From Sodalis ligni (GTDB lineage: Bacteria; Pseudomonadota; Gammaproteobacteria; Enterobacterales; Enterobacteriaceae): a stretch of DNA of 64,000 nt. Below the pieces are notes generated by a model. It saw nothing but the letters and a program-made list of their open reading frames with translations. It had not been told where the DNA came from and did no database searches. Below are positions 55,547 through 64,000 of this stretch, in pieces (within the stretch, counting starts at the first letter, position 1; every line of letters starts with the position of its first letter). The stretch covers positions 5,394,337-5,458,336 of the forward strand of contig NZ_CP075169.1 of assembly GCF_016865525.2 (NCBI RefSeq). The letters are read 5' to 3'. Made by a program: the position numbers and the translations under genes.

Positions 55547-56581
55547 CTAGGATTCTCCGTCCTCTGCTATATCGGGACCCACGTTCTTGTCCCGTGAGGG
55601 TGTTTTCGCCCGCAGCGCACCGGCACGGCTCTCCAAGCCGAAATAGAGCACAATCGCCAGCAATAACGGCGCGATAAAATAGATGGCGCGATAGGCCAAC
55701 AGGGCGGCGATAATGGTGCCGTGACTAAGATGCTCGCCGCCGAGCATGGCGACAAATACCGCTTCCAGCACCCCGATGCCCGCCGGAATATGCACAATCA
55801 CCCCGGCAATGCTGCTTACCAGCAATACGCCGAGCACCAGCGGGAAATCCGCTTTATTATTCAGCAGGACATAGATAATGGCCGCCATCACCATCCAGTT
55901 GGTACAAGACACCAGCAACTGCATGCCGGCCATGCGCAGCGACGGCAGCACCAGCTTCTGGCCCCTGACGGTCCAGCGGCGGTGTTTGGCAAAGGCGCAG
56001 CACCACAGATAGGCGGCGATAAACAGCAATAAGCCGATGCCGATGAGCCGCAGCGCCATATCGCTGATATCCCATTTTCCCGGCAGCTTTATCACGCCGA
56101 AGGCGCAGACCACGCCGGCCAACAGAATATACCCCAGCCAGTTGGTGGCGAGGCTCAGGCTGAATATGCGGGTGATGGCGCTGTTGGACAGCCCGAGACG
56201 GGAATAGAGCCGGTAGCGCATGCCGATGCCGCCGACCCAGGTGCTCAGGGTCAGCGTAAAGGCATAACAGATAAATGAAACCAGCATGACCTGCGACACC
56301 GCCAGTTTGTGGCCGCAGTAAGCGCGGCCGATGAGATCGTAAATGCCGTACAGCAGATAGCTGACCACCACCAGCCCCGTCACAATCAGTACCGATCGCC
56401 GGCTGTAATGGGTAATGGCCTGCGCGACATCGCCCCAGTCCACCTTGCGCGCATACACCACCAGCAACACCGCCACGGCGATAAAAAACAGCGCCGTCAG
56501 CATTTTTTTTATTACGGGCCAGCGCCCGTGCTTTTGTTTCGGCTGCCTCCCATGGCGGCGGGAAGAGTCGTCATGCTTCAT
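55547..56581 (-). CDS. ybhN: Inner-membrane protein YbhN (UPF0104 / flippase-like family)
   Basis: A 344-residue protein with about eight transmembrane helices; shared motifs are STWVGGIGMRYRLYSRLGLS and HIPAGIGVLEAVFVAMLG. It is the third gene of a ybhP-clsB-ybhN unit, as in E. coli, and its ATG overlaps the clsB stop (ATGA). The family resembles lysylphosphatidylglycerol synthase/flippase membrane domains, and a role in cardiolipin or related lipid handling is inferred from the operon. Confidence 0.93.
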   Translation of the reverse strand: MKHDDSSRRHGRQPKQKHGRWPVIKKMLTALFFIAVAVLLVVYARKVDWGDVAQAITHYSRRSVLIVTGLVVVSYLLYGIYDLIGRAYCGHKLAVSQVMLVSFICYAFTLTLSTWVGGIGMRYRLYSRLGLSNSAITRIFSLSLATNWLGYILLAGVVCAFGVIKLPGKWDISDMALRLIGIGLLLFIAAYLWCCAFAKHRRWTVRGQKLVLPSLRMAGMQLLVSCTNWMVMAAIIYVLLNNKADFPLVLGVLLVSSIAGVIVHIPAGIGVLEAVFVAMLGGEHLSHGTIIAALLAYRAIYFIAPLLLAIVLYFGLESRAGALRAKTPSRDKNVGPDIAEDGES

Positions 56582-57822
56582 GGCTTGGCGCCCTCGTTTT
56601 CAGGTTCGGCGCGGTCCTGGGTTTCAATTTCCGGCTGCACAGGCGGCGGCACCAGGGATAATTTCGGCGTATGGGCCGGCAGCCAGCCGATCCAGGCCGG
56701 AAAATGCCGCAAAAAATGGAACACCAAAACGCTTTTCGCCAGATGCCAGTAGGTCTGTTTCGGCACCTGGCTCTCATCGATAAGCTGGCAGTCCTCCGCG
56801 ATTAGCCGATCGAGTTTATTACGCAGCGTATGGTTGAACTGACTGTCGTGAATCATCACGTTAGCTTCAAGATTCAGCGACAGGCTCAGGGGATCGAGAT
56901 TACTGGATCCTACGGTGGCCCAATAGTCGTCCTTGACGGCGACTTTGCCGTGCAGCGGGCGGCGGAGATATTCATATATCATTACCCCCTCCGGCACCAG
57001 ATAGTTATAAAGCATCCGCGCCCCTACCTTTACGATGGGCATGTCCGGCTCCCCCTGCACGATCAATTTCACCCGTACGCCCCGCCGCGCCGCGTTACGC
57101 ATCTCCTTGAGCAGCCGGTAGCCGGGGAAAAAATAGGCGTTGGCGATGATCACATCCTGCTTGGCGGTGCGCAGCATATCGAGATAATGCCGCTCGATAT
57201 CGGTATCGTGTTCGTCGTTATCACGATAGACGAACAGCGCCTGGGCATCGCCGGGCTGACGGTTATAGGCCGGCAGTTTCGAGCGTCGTCCCCACCAGTT
57301 GCGCTGCCGGGCCTCGCTGTACAGCGTTTCCAGGGTATAACGGTGAATATCCGCCACCACCGGCCCCTCCAGCTCTACCGCATAATCCTGTTTCGCCTGC
57401 GGGCCGTAATCGCTGTAATGCTCGGCGGAGAAGTTAATACCCCCGATAAAGGCAATGCGTCCGTCCACGACGACCGTTTTACGGTGCAGGCGGCGGAACA
57501 TATTAGTGCGCATCCCCATAAAGGCCGGGCGGGGATCAAAAAAGCGGAAACGAACCCCGGCGGTGGTCAAGGCGGCGATATATCCCTCGGAAAGATTGGC
57601 CGAACCGTAACCGTCCACCATGACTTCCACCTTAACGCCGCGCCGCGCCGCGGCAATGAGATTCTCTTGCAGGGCCAAACCGACCTTATCCTCGAACAGG
57701 ATAAAGGTCTCCAGCAGCACTTCCGTTTCCGCCCGGCCTATCCGGTCATAAAGCCGCGGGAAGAATTCCTCGCCGTTTTCCAGCAGGGAGATTTTATTGC
57801 CGTCACGCCATTCCATATTCAT
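56578..57822 (-). CDS. clsB: Cardiolipin synthase B
   Basis: A 414-residue phospholipase-D-type enzyme (E. coli ClsB has 413). Two HKD motifs are present: [19 protein letters not shown] and [23 protein letters not shown]. The C-terminus ends with [19 protein letters not shown] as in ClsB. It makes cardiolipin or phosphatidylglycerol from phospholipids at the inner membrane. ATG at 57822 overlaps the ybhP stop (ATGA). Confidence 0.96.
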   Translation of the reverse strand: MNMEWRDGNKISLLENGEEFFPRLYDRIGRAETEVLLETFILFEDKVGLALQENLIAAARRGVKVEVMVDGYGSANLSEGYIAALTTAGVRFRFFDPRPAFMGMRTNMFRRLHRKTVVVDGRIAFIGGINFSAEHYSDYGPQAKQDYAVELEGPVVADIHRYTLETLYSEARQRNWWGRRSKLPAYNRQPGDAQALFVYRDNDEHDTDIERHYLDMLRTAKQDVIIANAYFFPGYRLLKEMRNAARRGVRVKLIVQGEPDMPIVKVGARMLYNYLVPEGVMIYEYLRRPLHGKVAVKDDYWATVGSSNLDPLSLSLNLEANVMIHDSQFNHTLRNKLDRLIAEDCQLIDESQVPKQTYWHLAKSVLVFHFLRHFPAWIGWLPAHTPKLSLVPPPVQPEIETQDRAEPENEGAKP

Positions 57823-58583
57823 AACGAAATCTCCACCGCCAACGGGGCATGATCGGACAGATGCGACCAGGGCTGATTGGCCAGGGAGGTGGGCCGGCTG
57901 ATACGGGCATTGCGAACATAGATGCGATCCAGGCGCAATACCGGAAAACGGGCGGGAAATGTCTTGGCCGGGCGGCCGTAGGCTTTGGTGAACACCTCTT
58001 CCAGACCGGCTTCCCGGCCGAGCAGGGCATTGGCCTGTTGGCGCCAGTCGTTGAAATCTCCTGCCAGCACCAGCGGCGCGCCCTCGGGCAGGGTGGCGAT
58101 ATGTTTGCTTATGAGCAGCATCTGCGCACGACGATGCCGCTCCCTTAATCCTAAATGCACGCACATCATGTGCAGCGGCATATCCCGGCCCGGCACCTGG
58201 AGGATACAATGCAGCATACCGCGCTTCTCGGTGCCCTGAACCGAGAGATCCAGGTTATGGTAGCTGGCGATGGGAAAGCGGGAAAGCAGGGCGTTGCCGT
58301 GATCGCCATCGGGATAGACCGCGTTGCGGCCATAGGCAAAATCGGCCCACAGGGTATCGGCCAGAAATTCGTATTGCGGCACCACCGGCCAATTTTCAAA
58401 CCGCCGCGAATGTTTTTCATGGGTTCCCAATACCTCCTGTAAAAAAACGATATCGGGATCGACGGTACGTACCGCTTCGCGCAGCTCCGGCAGGATGAAA
58501 CGCCGGTTAAACGCGGCAAAGCCTTTGTGGGTATTGATGGTTAATACCTTAAAGGAGAATCCCTGCTCCGCTGATGTCGTCAT
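57819..58583 (-). CDS. ybhP: Endonuclease/exonuclease/phosphatase-family protein YbhP
   Basis: A 254-residue protein (YbhP has 253) started at 58583 ([13 protein letters not shown]); the long upstream extension is not conserved. The metal-dependent phosphohydrolase motifs are [29 protein letters not shown] and SDHAPLAVE. Activity could be on phospholipids or nucleic acids; the operon with clsB favours lipid. First gene of the three-gene operon. Confidence 0.92.
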   Translation of the reverse strand: MTTSAEQGFSFKVLTINTHKGFAAFNRRFILPELREAVRTVDPDIVFLQEVLGTHEKHSRRFENWPVVPQYEFLADTLWADFAYGRNAVYPDGDHGNALLSRFPIASYHNLDLSVQGTEKRGMLHCILQVPGRDMPLHMMCVHLGLRERHRRAQMLLISKHIATLPEGAPLVLAGDFNDWRQQANALLGREAGLEEVFTKAYGRPAKTFPARFPVLRLDRIYVRNARISRPTSLANQPWSHLSDHAPLAVEISL

Positions 58584-59178
58584 GCTCACTGTTTCTTTTT
58601 TCTCTACGTGAAGGTTCGTTCGAAGCATGGTGCAAAACCCCTGGGTTATCCTTTGGCAAAAGCCCGCCGCTTCCGGTGACGGCAGGCGAAAAGTACAAGG
58701 TTGGTTTGAACCGCGAATGTTACGGTGCGGAGTTCGACGGCTTATGCCGTGAAATCGGGCCGCAAAATTGATGGAAACCGTCATGGTGCGGCTTCCTCAT
58801 TTTATTGAAATTTATGATCATGCTTATTATCGTAGCCATCCAGGGGCAACTCCGCCAATGGCGATCCCCCGGCGAGTGAGTGGCCGTGCCCGTGGCCGTC
58901 CGTGACGGTTCCGGTTTATCTGATTAATAACCCTGACTTTTACCCTCATGGCGGCCCTCATTCCGGCCACGGCGGCGCCGACGCGCGACAAAGAAAAAAG
59001 TTATAAAAATTGATTCAAGATTACGTTTTGTTACCTGCGGATACGTTATGACATCCACGTTAACCCGCCGTCGTTATGGCGGCTTTCCGCGGCGGCCGGC
59101 CGGCGGGTTCTTCGCCCTTGCGGCTAGCGGTAATTTTCATTAGCCTGCTTTATCGCAGCCACCGGATGGAGAGAGGGA
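58584..59178. other. Intergenic region between ybhP and the AlkC-like gene
   Basis: 595 bp between divergent genes. It holds both promoters. Some short inverted repeats occur (CCGCA near 58760 with TGCGG near 58786), but I cannot assign an RNA or regulatory function. Confidence 0.35.
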
Positions 59179-60273
59179 ATGTCCGAACAAAGCGCCCCGG
59201 CGCTGAAAGAGATTTTCAACCAGCAGCGGCTGGAGTTTATCGCCGCGCAAACCGAGTCCGTTTACGGGGAATTTCCCAAGGCGCGTTTTTTGTCCGCCGC
59301 CGCCGCCGGACTGGACGAACTGTCGCTGATGGCGCGGCTGCGCCGGGTCAGTGCTTGTCTTCACGACGGCCTGCCGGCGGAATTCCCCGCGGCGCTGGAG
59401 ATTTTGCGCCGTCTCGCTCCCCGTCTGGACAGGGGCTTCGTTACGTTGATTTTACCGGAATACGTGGCCATGTACGGGCTGGAGGACTATGAGCTGTCTA
59501 TGGAGGCGCTGCGTTTTTTTACCTCCTTCGGCTCGTCGGAATTCGCGGTGCGGCATTTCCTGCGCCAGGATATGTCCCACGGGCTGGCGCTGCTGGAAAT
59601 CTGGTCCCGGGATGAAAACGAGCACGTCCGGCGGCTGGCCAGCGAAGGCAGCCGCCCGCGGTTACCTTGGTCCTTTCGTCTGGAAGCGCTGCGGGCCGAT
59701 CCCTCGCCGGTACGCGGGATACTGAACAACCTGCGCGCCGATCCCAGCCTTTACGTGCGAAAGTCCGTGGCAAATCACCTTAATGATATCACCAAGGATC
59801 ATCCGGAATGGGTCATGGATCTCCTGGCGGGCTGGCCGCTGGAGGATCCCGCCAGTGCCTGGATTGCCCGCCATGCCTTACGCACCCTGATCAAGCAGGG
59901 AGATCGCCGCGCATTGGGTCTGGTAGGGGCCGGCAGCGCGGCACAGGTCAGCGTCGAAGCCTTCACGGTCACTCCGGCGGCGCTGGCGCTGGGGGAACCG
60001 GTAGTCCTGGCTTTCAGCCTGCGTTCCACCTCGGCCCTTCCGCAGCGGCTGGTTATCGACTATACCGTTCATTATGTCAAAAAATCCGGCGCCACCTCAG
60101 CCAAGGTGTTCAAGCTCAAGACCTTGACCCTGGCCCCTCATGAAACGGTGACCATAACCCGTAGCCAGACAATCCGGAATTTCACCACCCGGACGCATTA
60201 CGCCGGTAAACACGTGGTGGAAATTTTTATCAACGGCGAGTGCCTGGCGCGCGGGGCATTTGCGATCCGCTAA
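59179..60273 (+). CDS. alkC: AlkC-like DNA alkylation repair glycosylase
   Basis: A 364-residue protein. Residues about 1-245 are HEAT-like helical repeats with the conserved core HVRRLASEGSRPRLPW and LRADPSLYVRKSVANHLNDITKDHPEWV of AlkC/AlkD glycosylases (split over about 150-210). The C-terminal about 100 residues are beta-rich (VDYTVHYVKKSGATSAKVFKLK-type) and match the Ig-like domain known in many AlkC proteins. It removes 3-methyladenine and similar alkylated bases. AGAGAGGGA precedes the ATG. Confidence 0.86.
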   Translation: MSEQSAPALKEIFNQQRLEFIAAQTESVYGEFPKARFLSAAAAGLDELSLMARLRRVSACLHDGLPAEFPAALEILRRLAPRLDRGFVTLILPEYVAMYGLEDYELSMEALRFFTSFGSSEFAVRHFLRQDMSHGLALLEIWSRDENEHVRRLASEGSRPRLPWSFRLEALRADPSPVRGILNNLRADPSLYVRKSVANHLNDITKDHPEWVMDLLAGWPLEDPASAWIARHALRTLIKQGDRRALGLVGAGSAAQVSVEAFTVTPAALALGEPVVLAFSLRSTSALPQRLVIDYTVHYVKKSGATSAKVFKLKTLTLAPHETVTITRSQTIRNFTTRTHYAGKHVVEIFINGECLARGAFAIR

Positions 60274-60330
60274 CGAAGGCCGAAGCGCCTTGTCAAAAGA
60301 GTTGACGGAGGCGGATTGATTTGATGGGGA

Positions 60331-63300
60331 TCAAAAATAATTTCGCCAGCGTCCATTTGACAAAGGCAAATTTTGCTGAATTTCCTCAATTGGCACCACG
60401 CTTATCTCTTGGGGATCAATATCATTCTTATAGATATGCATTTCGTCCAGATAAATTGCGCCTTGACTGTCGCTGCCCAAAGAATCGATAGTTCGGTAAT
60501 TCTTTTTGTGTTTTCAGCAAGGAATAATTTTAGCCCATCCTGGTTTCTCATTAAATTATCTTTTAGAGACACTCCTCTTGTATTCGTTAATCTAATTTTG
60601 TACAAATACGAATCTTTAACTAATGTTTTATATCGTAGTGCCCCGGTTATATCTCCTGCTACTATCACACATGGTTCGTCTGGCGGAATCATTTTTCCAA
60701 TAGCAGTATAATCATGCGATGAAGTAAAACCTTGTTTCAGAATGAGATCGGGAGAATTCACATCCACCCGATACGCATAACCTTCTGCACCGTCGAAGGA
60801 ATAAAGACCATTGTCCTGTACTGATGGGCTTTTAAAACGCGGGCAATAGTTTTCAAACTCCAGCAATTTAAACTCATTCGCCCATTCCGGAATCTGCCCT
60901 GATTCTTTAATCCAAAGGGCAAAATTCACCTCTGTATAGAGTTCACTGTCTTGTGGAAAGTCATAATTATCCAATAAAGTCTTGGCCTGCTGTTCGCTCA
61001 TCCCGAGCTTGTGTTGTATGACCTGATGAGGTTTTGCTATTCTGCCACTCAACCCTTCCGACTGTAGTCTTCTTAACCTGTGAGATAAATTTTCCAGGTA
61101 AATCCTGTCTTTTTTTATAATCAGTGGGATATATGTTTCCCGTGATTTCAAAAAGTACTGTCCCTTTGTAATTTTCAAATTCACGAAATTATTCTTAACT
61201 TTGATATAAATGTTACCCTGGGCATCCCGCCGTATCCCCTGACTATCAGATACAGACAATCCAGCAACATCCACATCTCGTGCATACATCTCAGGAGTAA
61301 TAAATTTCTTCAGTTTTGGAGACACATGGATATTTGTAGCGAGTTCATCCAATGAAATAAGCCGGCCGTTTTGGCAAGAACAAAGTGGGCCCCGGCGTTC
61401 ATTCCTATATCAGGACTCATGGGAGAAAAGATATTCTTCCCATATATGCGGCCTATTTTCTTTACAGGAATCATTAACTCCGTGTTTGGAAGTCTGCCCA
61501 TAGCGTAAGGCGCTGTGGAAACCTGCATTCGTCGTTGCGCGACATACTCCAGTTTTTCCGCTAAGGCAGCGGTTTTCCCATCAACTTTAAGCTGTTTTAT
61601 CAATCTATGCGCGGATTCTTTTCCTAACCCGTACAGCAGGTCAAACCCTGGGTCCATACCCCGGAGAAACGTTTTTCCCAAGGCGGACAGTTCTTTTAAC
61701 TCCGGTAAGCTGACTTTCTGCAAAAAAGCCGGGCCGGCGCGTGAAATCGCCCCTTGACTTAAAGTCATACCGCCGGCACGTACCCCCTGGGCAAAACCCG
61801 TACCGAACCTTTCGCCCAGTCTGGCCGCGCCCGCCAACAGTGGGATAAAAGACACCCAATCCATCAAACAGGAAGGAAGGGCCTGAATGGGATCGTTATT
61901 TACGATACCTTCAATACAATTATAAAATGGTATCATTTCTTTTGCCACTGCCCAGACATTTTGTCCTTGAGATTTTTCATTTCCCGCTTCATAAAGAGCA
62001 GCGTATAAAAAATCGTGGTATTGCTTATTCAGAAAATCGATAAGCACCTCACCGCTTTGATTATTGTCTTTGATAATAGCTCTTAGAGGAATAATTTTAA
62101 ACTCGAACAATTCATTATCAACATAAACGGTATTTTTGTTGATAGTGTATTTTTAAGAAAAATCTTATAATCTAAAAGATCATTTTCTATATATTTATGT
62201 ATATCCCGATCAACACGAAACAGTTCATACCGATTAACGGTTTCATCGTTTCCTGTTCTAAGGGCATATATTCTTTCTTCATTCCCTAACGAAACAATAA
62301 AAGGTTGGTTTTCTCAAGCTTCACCTTGATGTTTTGTCACATGGGTGATTATAGGCAAAGTTAATAGGTTTCCTGGTGTTCATGTTCAGCGCCACTGGAC
62401 GGATAACCGCAGCCTGTGAAAAAATGAAATCCATTTCATCTTTTCCAGCCGACCTCATAGCGGAATAGAGTAGATACTCATTCAATGCTGAAAATTGATC
62501 TGCGACGCTCAACGTCAGTTTTTGATACTCGTCCTCCAGGCTTGTCGGCGCGTCCTTGCAGGGAGGAGCAATGCCATTCATATACAATTCCTTGGCTTCA
62601 GCTTTCCCTTTCAACTGCTTCTGTTCCTTAGTGAGTATGGGGTCAGCCAGGCTTGGTAGCGGGATTATTACAGAACACCTGTCGATGATTACATCAGCGA
62701 GCTTCCCTCTGGCGAGCCATTGCCGAACAGCAGATTTGTAGCTATCAAGCTTCACTGTCATATCTTTAAGAGCCGCCTGAACCCCTTTTCTGTATTCAAG
62801 ATAGTCATTGATTACTGCTGAAGTGGCGTCATGAATGTTCTCTACGCCATTCATTTTATCCGAAGGATTCTGAGCAGCGAATAGCAACGCGGGTGTTAAA
62901 AATAGTGCTGTATTCCGGCTCCCACTCCATTGGCAATGGCTTGATCCCACATTTTCTCACCAATTGCCGAAACTTCCGTCCGGTTAAATTCACCTAAAGC
63001 ATTAATGCTGTCTAGGTATCGGCATCCTGCATACAGATCCGCAAATTCGTTTTCACCAGGCGAAAGGGACTTCACGCCGCTTTCGTTAATAAAATAATAA
63101 AGAAACGGCATTTCTTTCAATGTGTATCTGTACCAAAATCGATTGAAATAAGAATTCATCTCGGTGGAAAGATCATTAAGATCAACCTTACCGTCGGCTT
63201 GTAGTTTTTCCAGGGAAAATAGATACTTTATGCTGCTGATAGCTATGTGGGATGGATTTTTATCATTCATAATTTCTCTATAGGCATATTCAGCTGGATT

Positions 63301-64000
63301 TTTTTTGAGTATTGCTCCAAAAAGCCAACTGCTTATGGCAGATTCCGCCTGGGTAAGAGTTAATGTCTTCGTGTTTTCTCCGACAAATAAATTCAAGCTA
63401 TTAAGAATATATAATGGAATCGTTTTTTCAGTTAAATTATTAAGATGATATTCAGCAACCGCAGCGATAAGTTTTTCTAAAGAAATATTACCTTGACTAT
63501 TCTTTCTTGCAGGAAGGATTTTTTCTTTCCTGAGAAACCTAATGATTTTTTTATTGATTCTTAATATTATCACCTCATTATCACTGTTATTCACCGACTT
63601 CAATAAGTCCGAGGAACGCTGATTGCCTGAGACAGTGCTGCCTACACTTTCAATTGAGTTTATAAAGTTATAGAGTGCCCTTGCTCCGCCCACGATGGTC
63701 GTAAGAGCCAAAGAACCGAGGGCCACCATGAATTTTTTTCCTGACAGAACCGAGTGCGGTGCGTAAGCAGTAGTGGCCAAAGCGGCCGCTGTCATCAACG
63801 GGATACGCACATCGTTACTCCCTCCCCCGCCAGCAACAGACTTTTGCGGATTAACCACTGCGTTGGCAACCACATTTACGGAATTAAAATCCCTTTTTTG
63901 GACAGAATAACCAGATTTTGTGGTTAACAAGGGGGGAACTACGGCCACTGCGTCACACTTAGTATTTAGCTGTGAATTTAAAACTATATTGTTAATTTCT
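60331..64000 (-). pseudogene. Large toxin-like protein with C-terminal ADP-ribosyltransferase-like domain; six frameshifts; 5' end outside window
   Basis: The frame is open at the right edge (no start within the window). Six missing single bases, in A5 62898-62902, T4 62332-62335, T4 62309-62312, T5 62133-62137, T4 61369-61372 and T5 60503-60507, break one protein of about 1225 visible residues. A hydrophobic patch (MVALGSLALTTIVGG) and a helical, membrane-like centre (ALPSCLMDWVSFIPLLAGAARL) precede a C-terminal domain with YRVD and PDLILKQGFTSS (Arg at 60768-60770), SYLYKIRL, and LDEMHIYKNDIDPQEI (candidate Glu at 60442-60444). This order resembles pertussis S1 / cholera A. AT-rich relative to the neighbours. 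Confidence 0.72.

Noticed and set aside
56830..57852. Plus-strand open frame of 340 codons
   Set aside because: Antisense to clsB and ybhP, both strongly supported.
59049..59144. Short ORF (31 codons) upstream of the AlkC-like gene
   Set aside because: No ribosome-binding site and Arg/Gly-rich shadow composition.
1..64000. CRISPR array, rRNA operon, insertion sequence or prophage
   Set aside because: No regularly spaced repeats, no rRNA-like sequence and no transposase or integrase motifs were found.

Overview
This window is chromosomal DNA of a gamma-proteobacterium of the order Enterobacterales. Several genes look like close orthologues of Escherichia coli K-12 genes (maeA, yajD, ydfI, uxaC, rspR, mdtABC, clsB, ybhP, ybhN), and the central part is a complete SPI-1-type (Inv/Spa/Prg) type III secretion system (T3SS). 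The gene set, the moderately high GC of the housekeeping genes and a dispersed palindromic repeat fit a Sodalis-like or related insect/plant-associated genus. That assignment is inference.

Layout. 1-10.7 kb: a mixed accessory/housekeeping stretch with a partial glutathione S-transferase and divergent TetR regulator, a cupin protein, a secreted alpha/beta hydrolase, a heavy-metal-type two-component system, NAD-malic enzyme (maeA), a TetR/short-chain dehydrogenase divergent pair, a periplasmic beta-propeller and a DedA protein. 10.8-14.9 kb: yajD, then a hexuronate module on the minus strand (ydfI-type oxidoreductase, uxaC, rspR-type GntR regulator). 15.2-43.1 kb: the T3SS, every gene on the minus strand, read in the order hilA, iagB, invFGEABC, spaMNOPQRS, sicA, sipBCD, a SipA-like effector, iacP, prgHIJK, orgAB, a small orgC-position ORF and a lipoprotein. 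44.2-53.2 kb: an mdtABC-type RND efflux operon with a NodT-type outer-membrane lipoprotein. 53.3-55.3 kb: a comR-like repressor divergent from a BhsA-like small periplasmic protein, with an array of operator-like palindromes between them, then a tiny Gly/His-rich lipoprotein. 55.5-58.6 kb: ybhP-clsB-ybhN. 59.2-60.3 kb: an AlkC-like DNA glycosylase. 60.3-64 kb: a large toxin-like gene entering from the right edge, whose C-terminus resembles the pertussis-toxin S1 / cholera-toxin A ADP-ribosyltransferase fold.

The strongest unexpected signal is a set of single-base frameshifts confined to the virulence genes: invA (1), invC (1), sicA (6), prgH (1) and the toxin gene (6). In each case adding one base, almost always to a mononucleotide run, restores a family-like protein, and I see no independent nonsense codons. 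invC is special: the run forms a G-GGG-GGA heptamer whose -1 slip gives a normal 431-residue ATPase, while the unshifted frame runs in frame into spaM. The pattern can mean recent decay by homopolymer slippage, slippage-rescued expression, or uncorrected consensus errors. The sequence alone cannot decide.

How it works together: HilA and InvF would activate the apparatus and the secreted translocators. PrgHK/InvG form the needle-complex rings, SpaPQRS/InvA the export gate, OrgAB/SpaO/InvC/SpaM the cytoplasmic sorting platform, PrgI/PrgJ the needle and rod, SipBCD the translocon, and the SipA-like protein a candidate effector with a family-specific N-terminus and an unfamiliar C-terminus.
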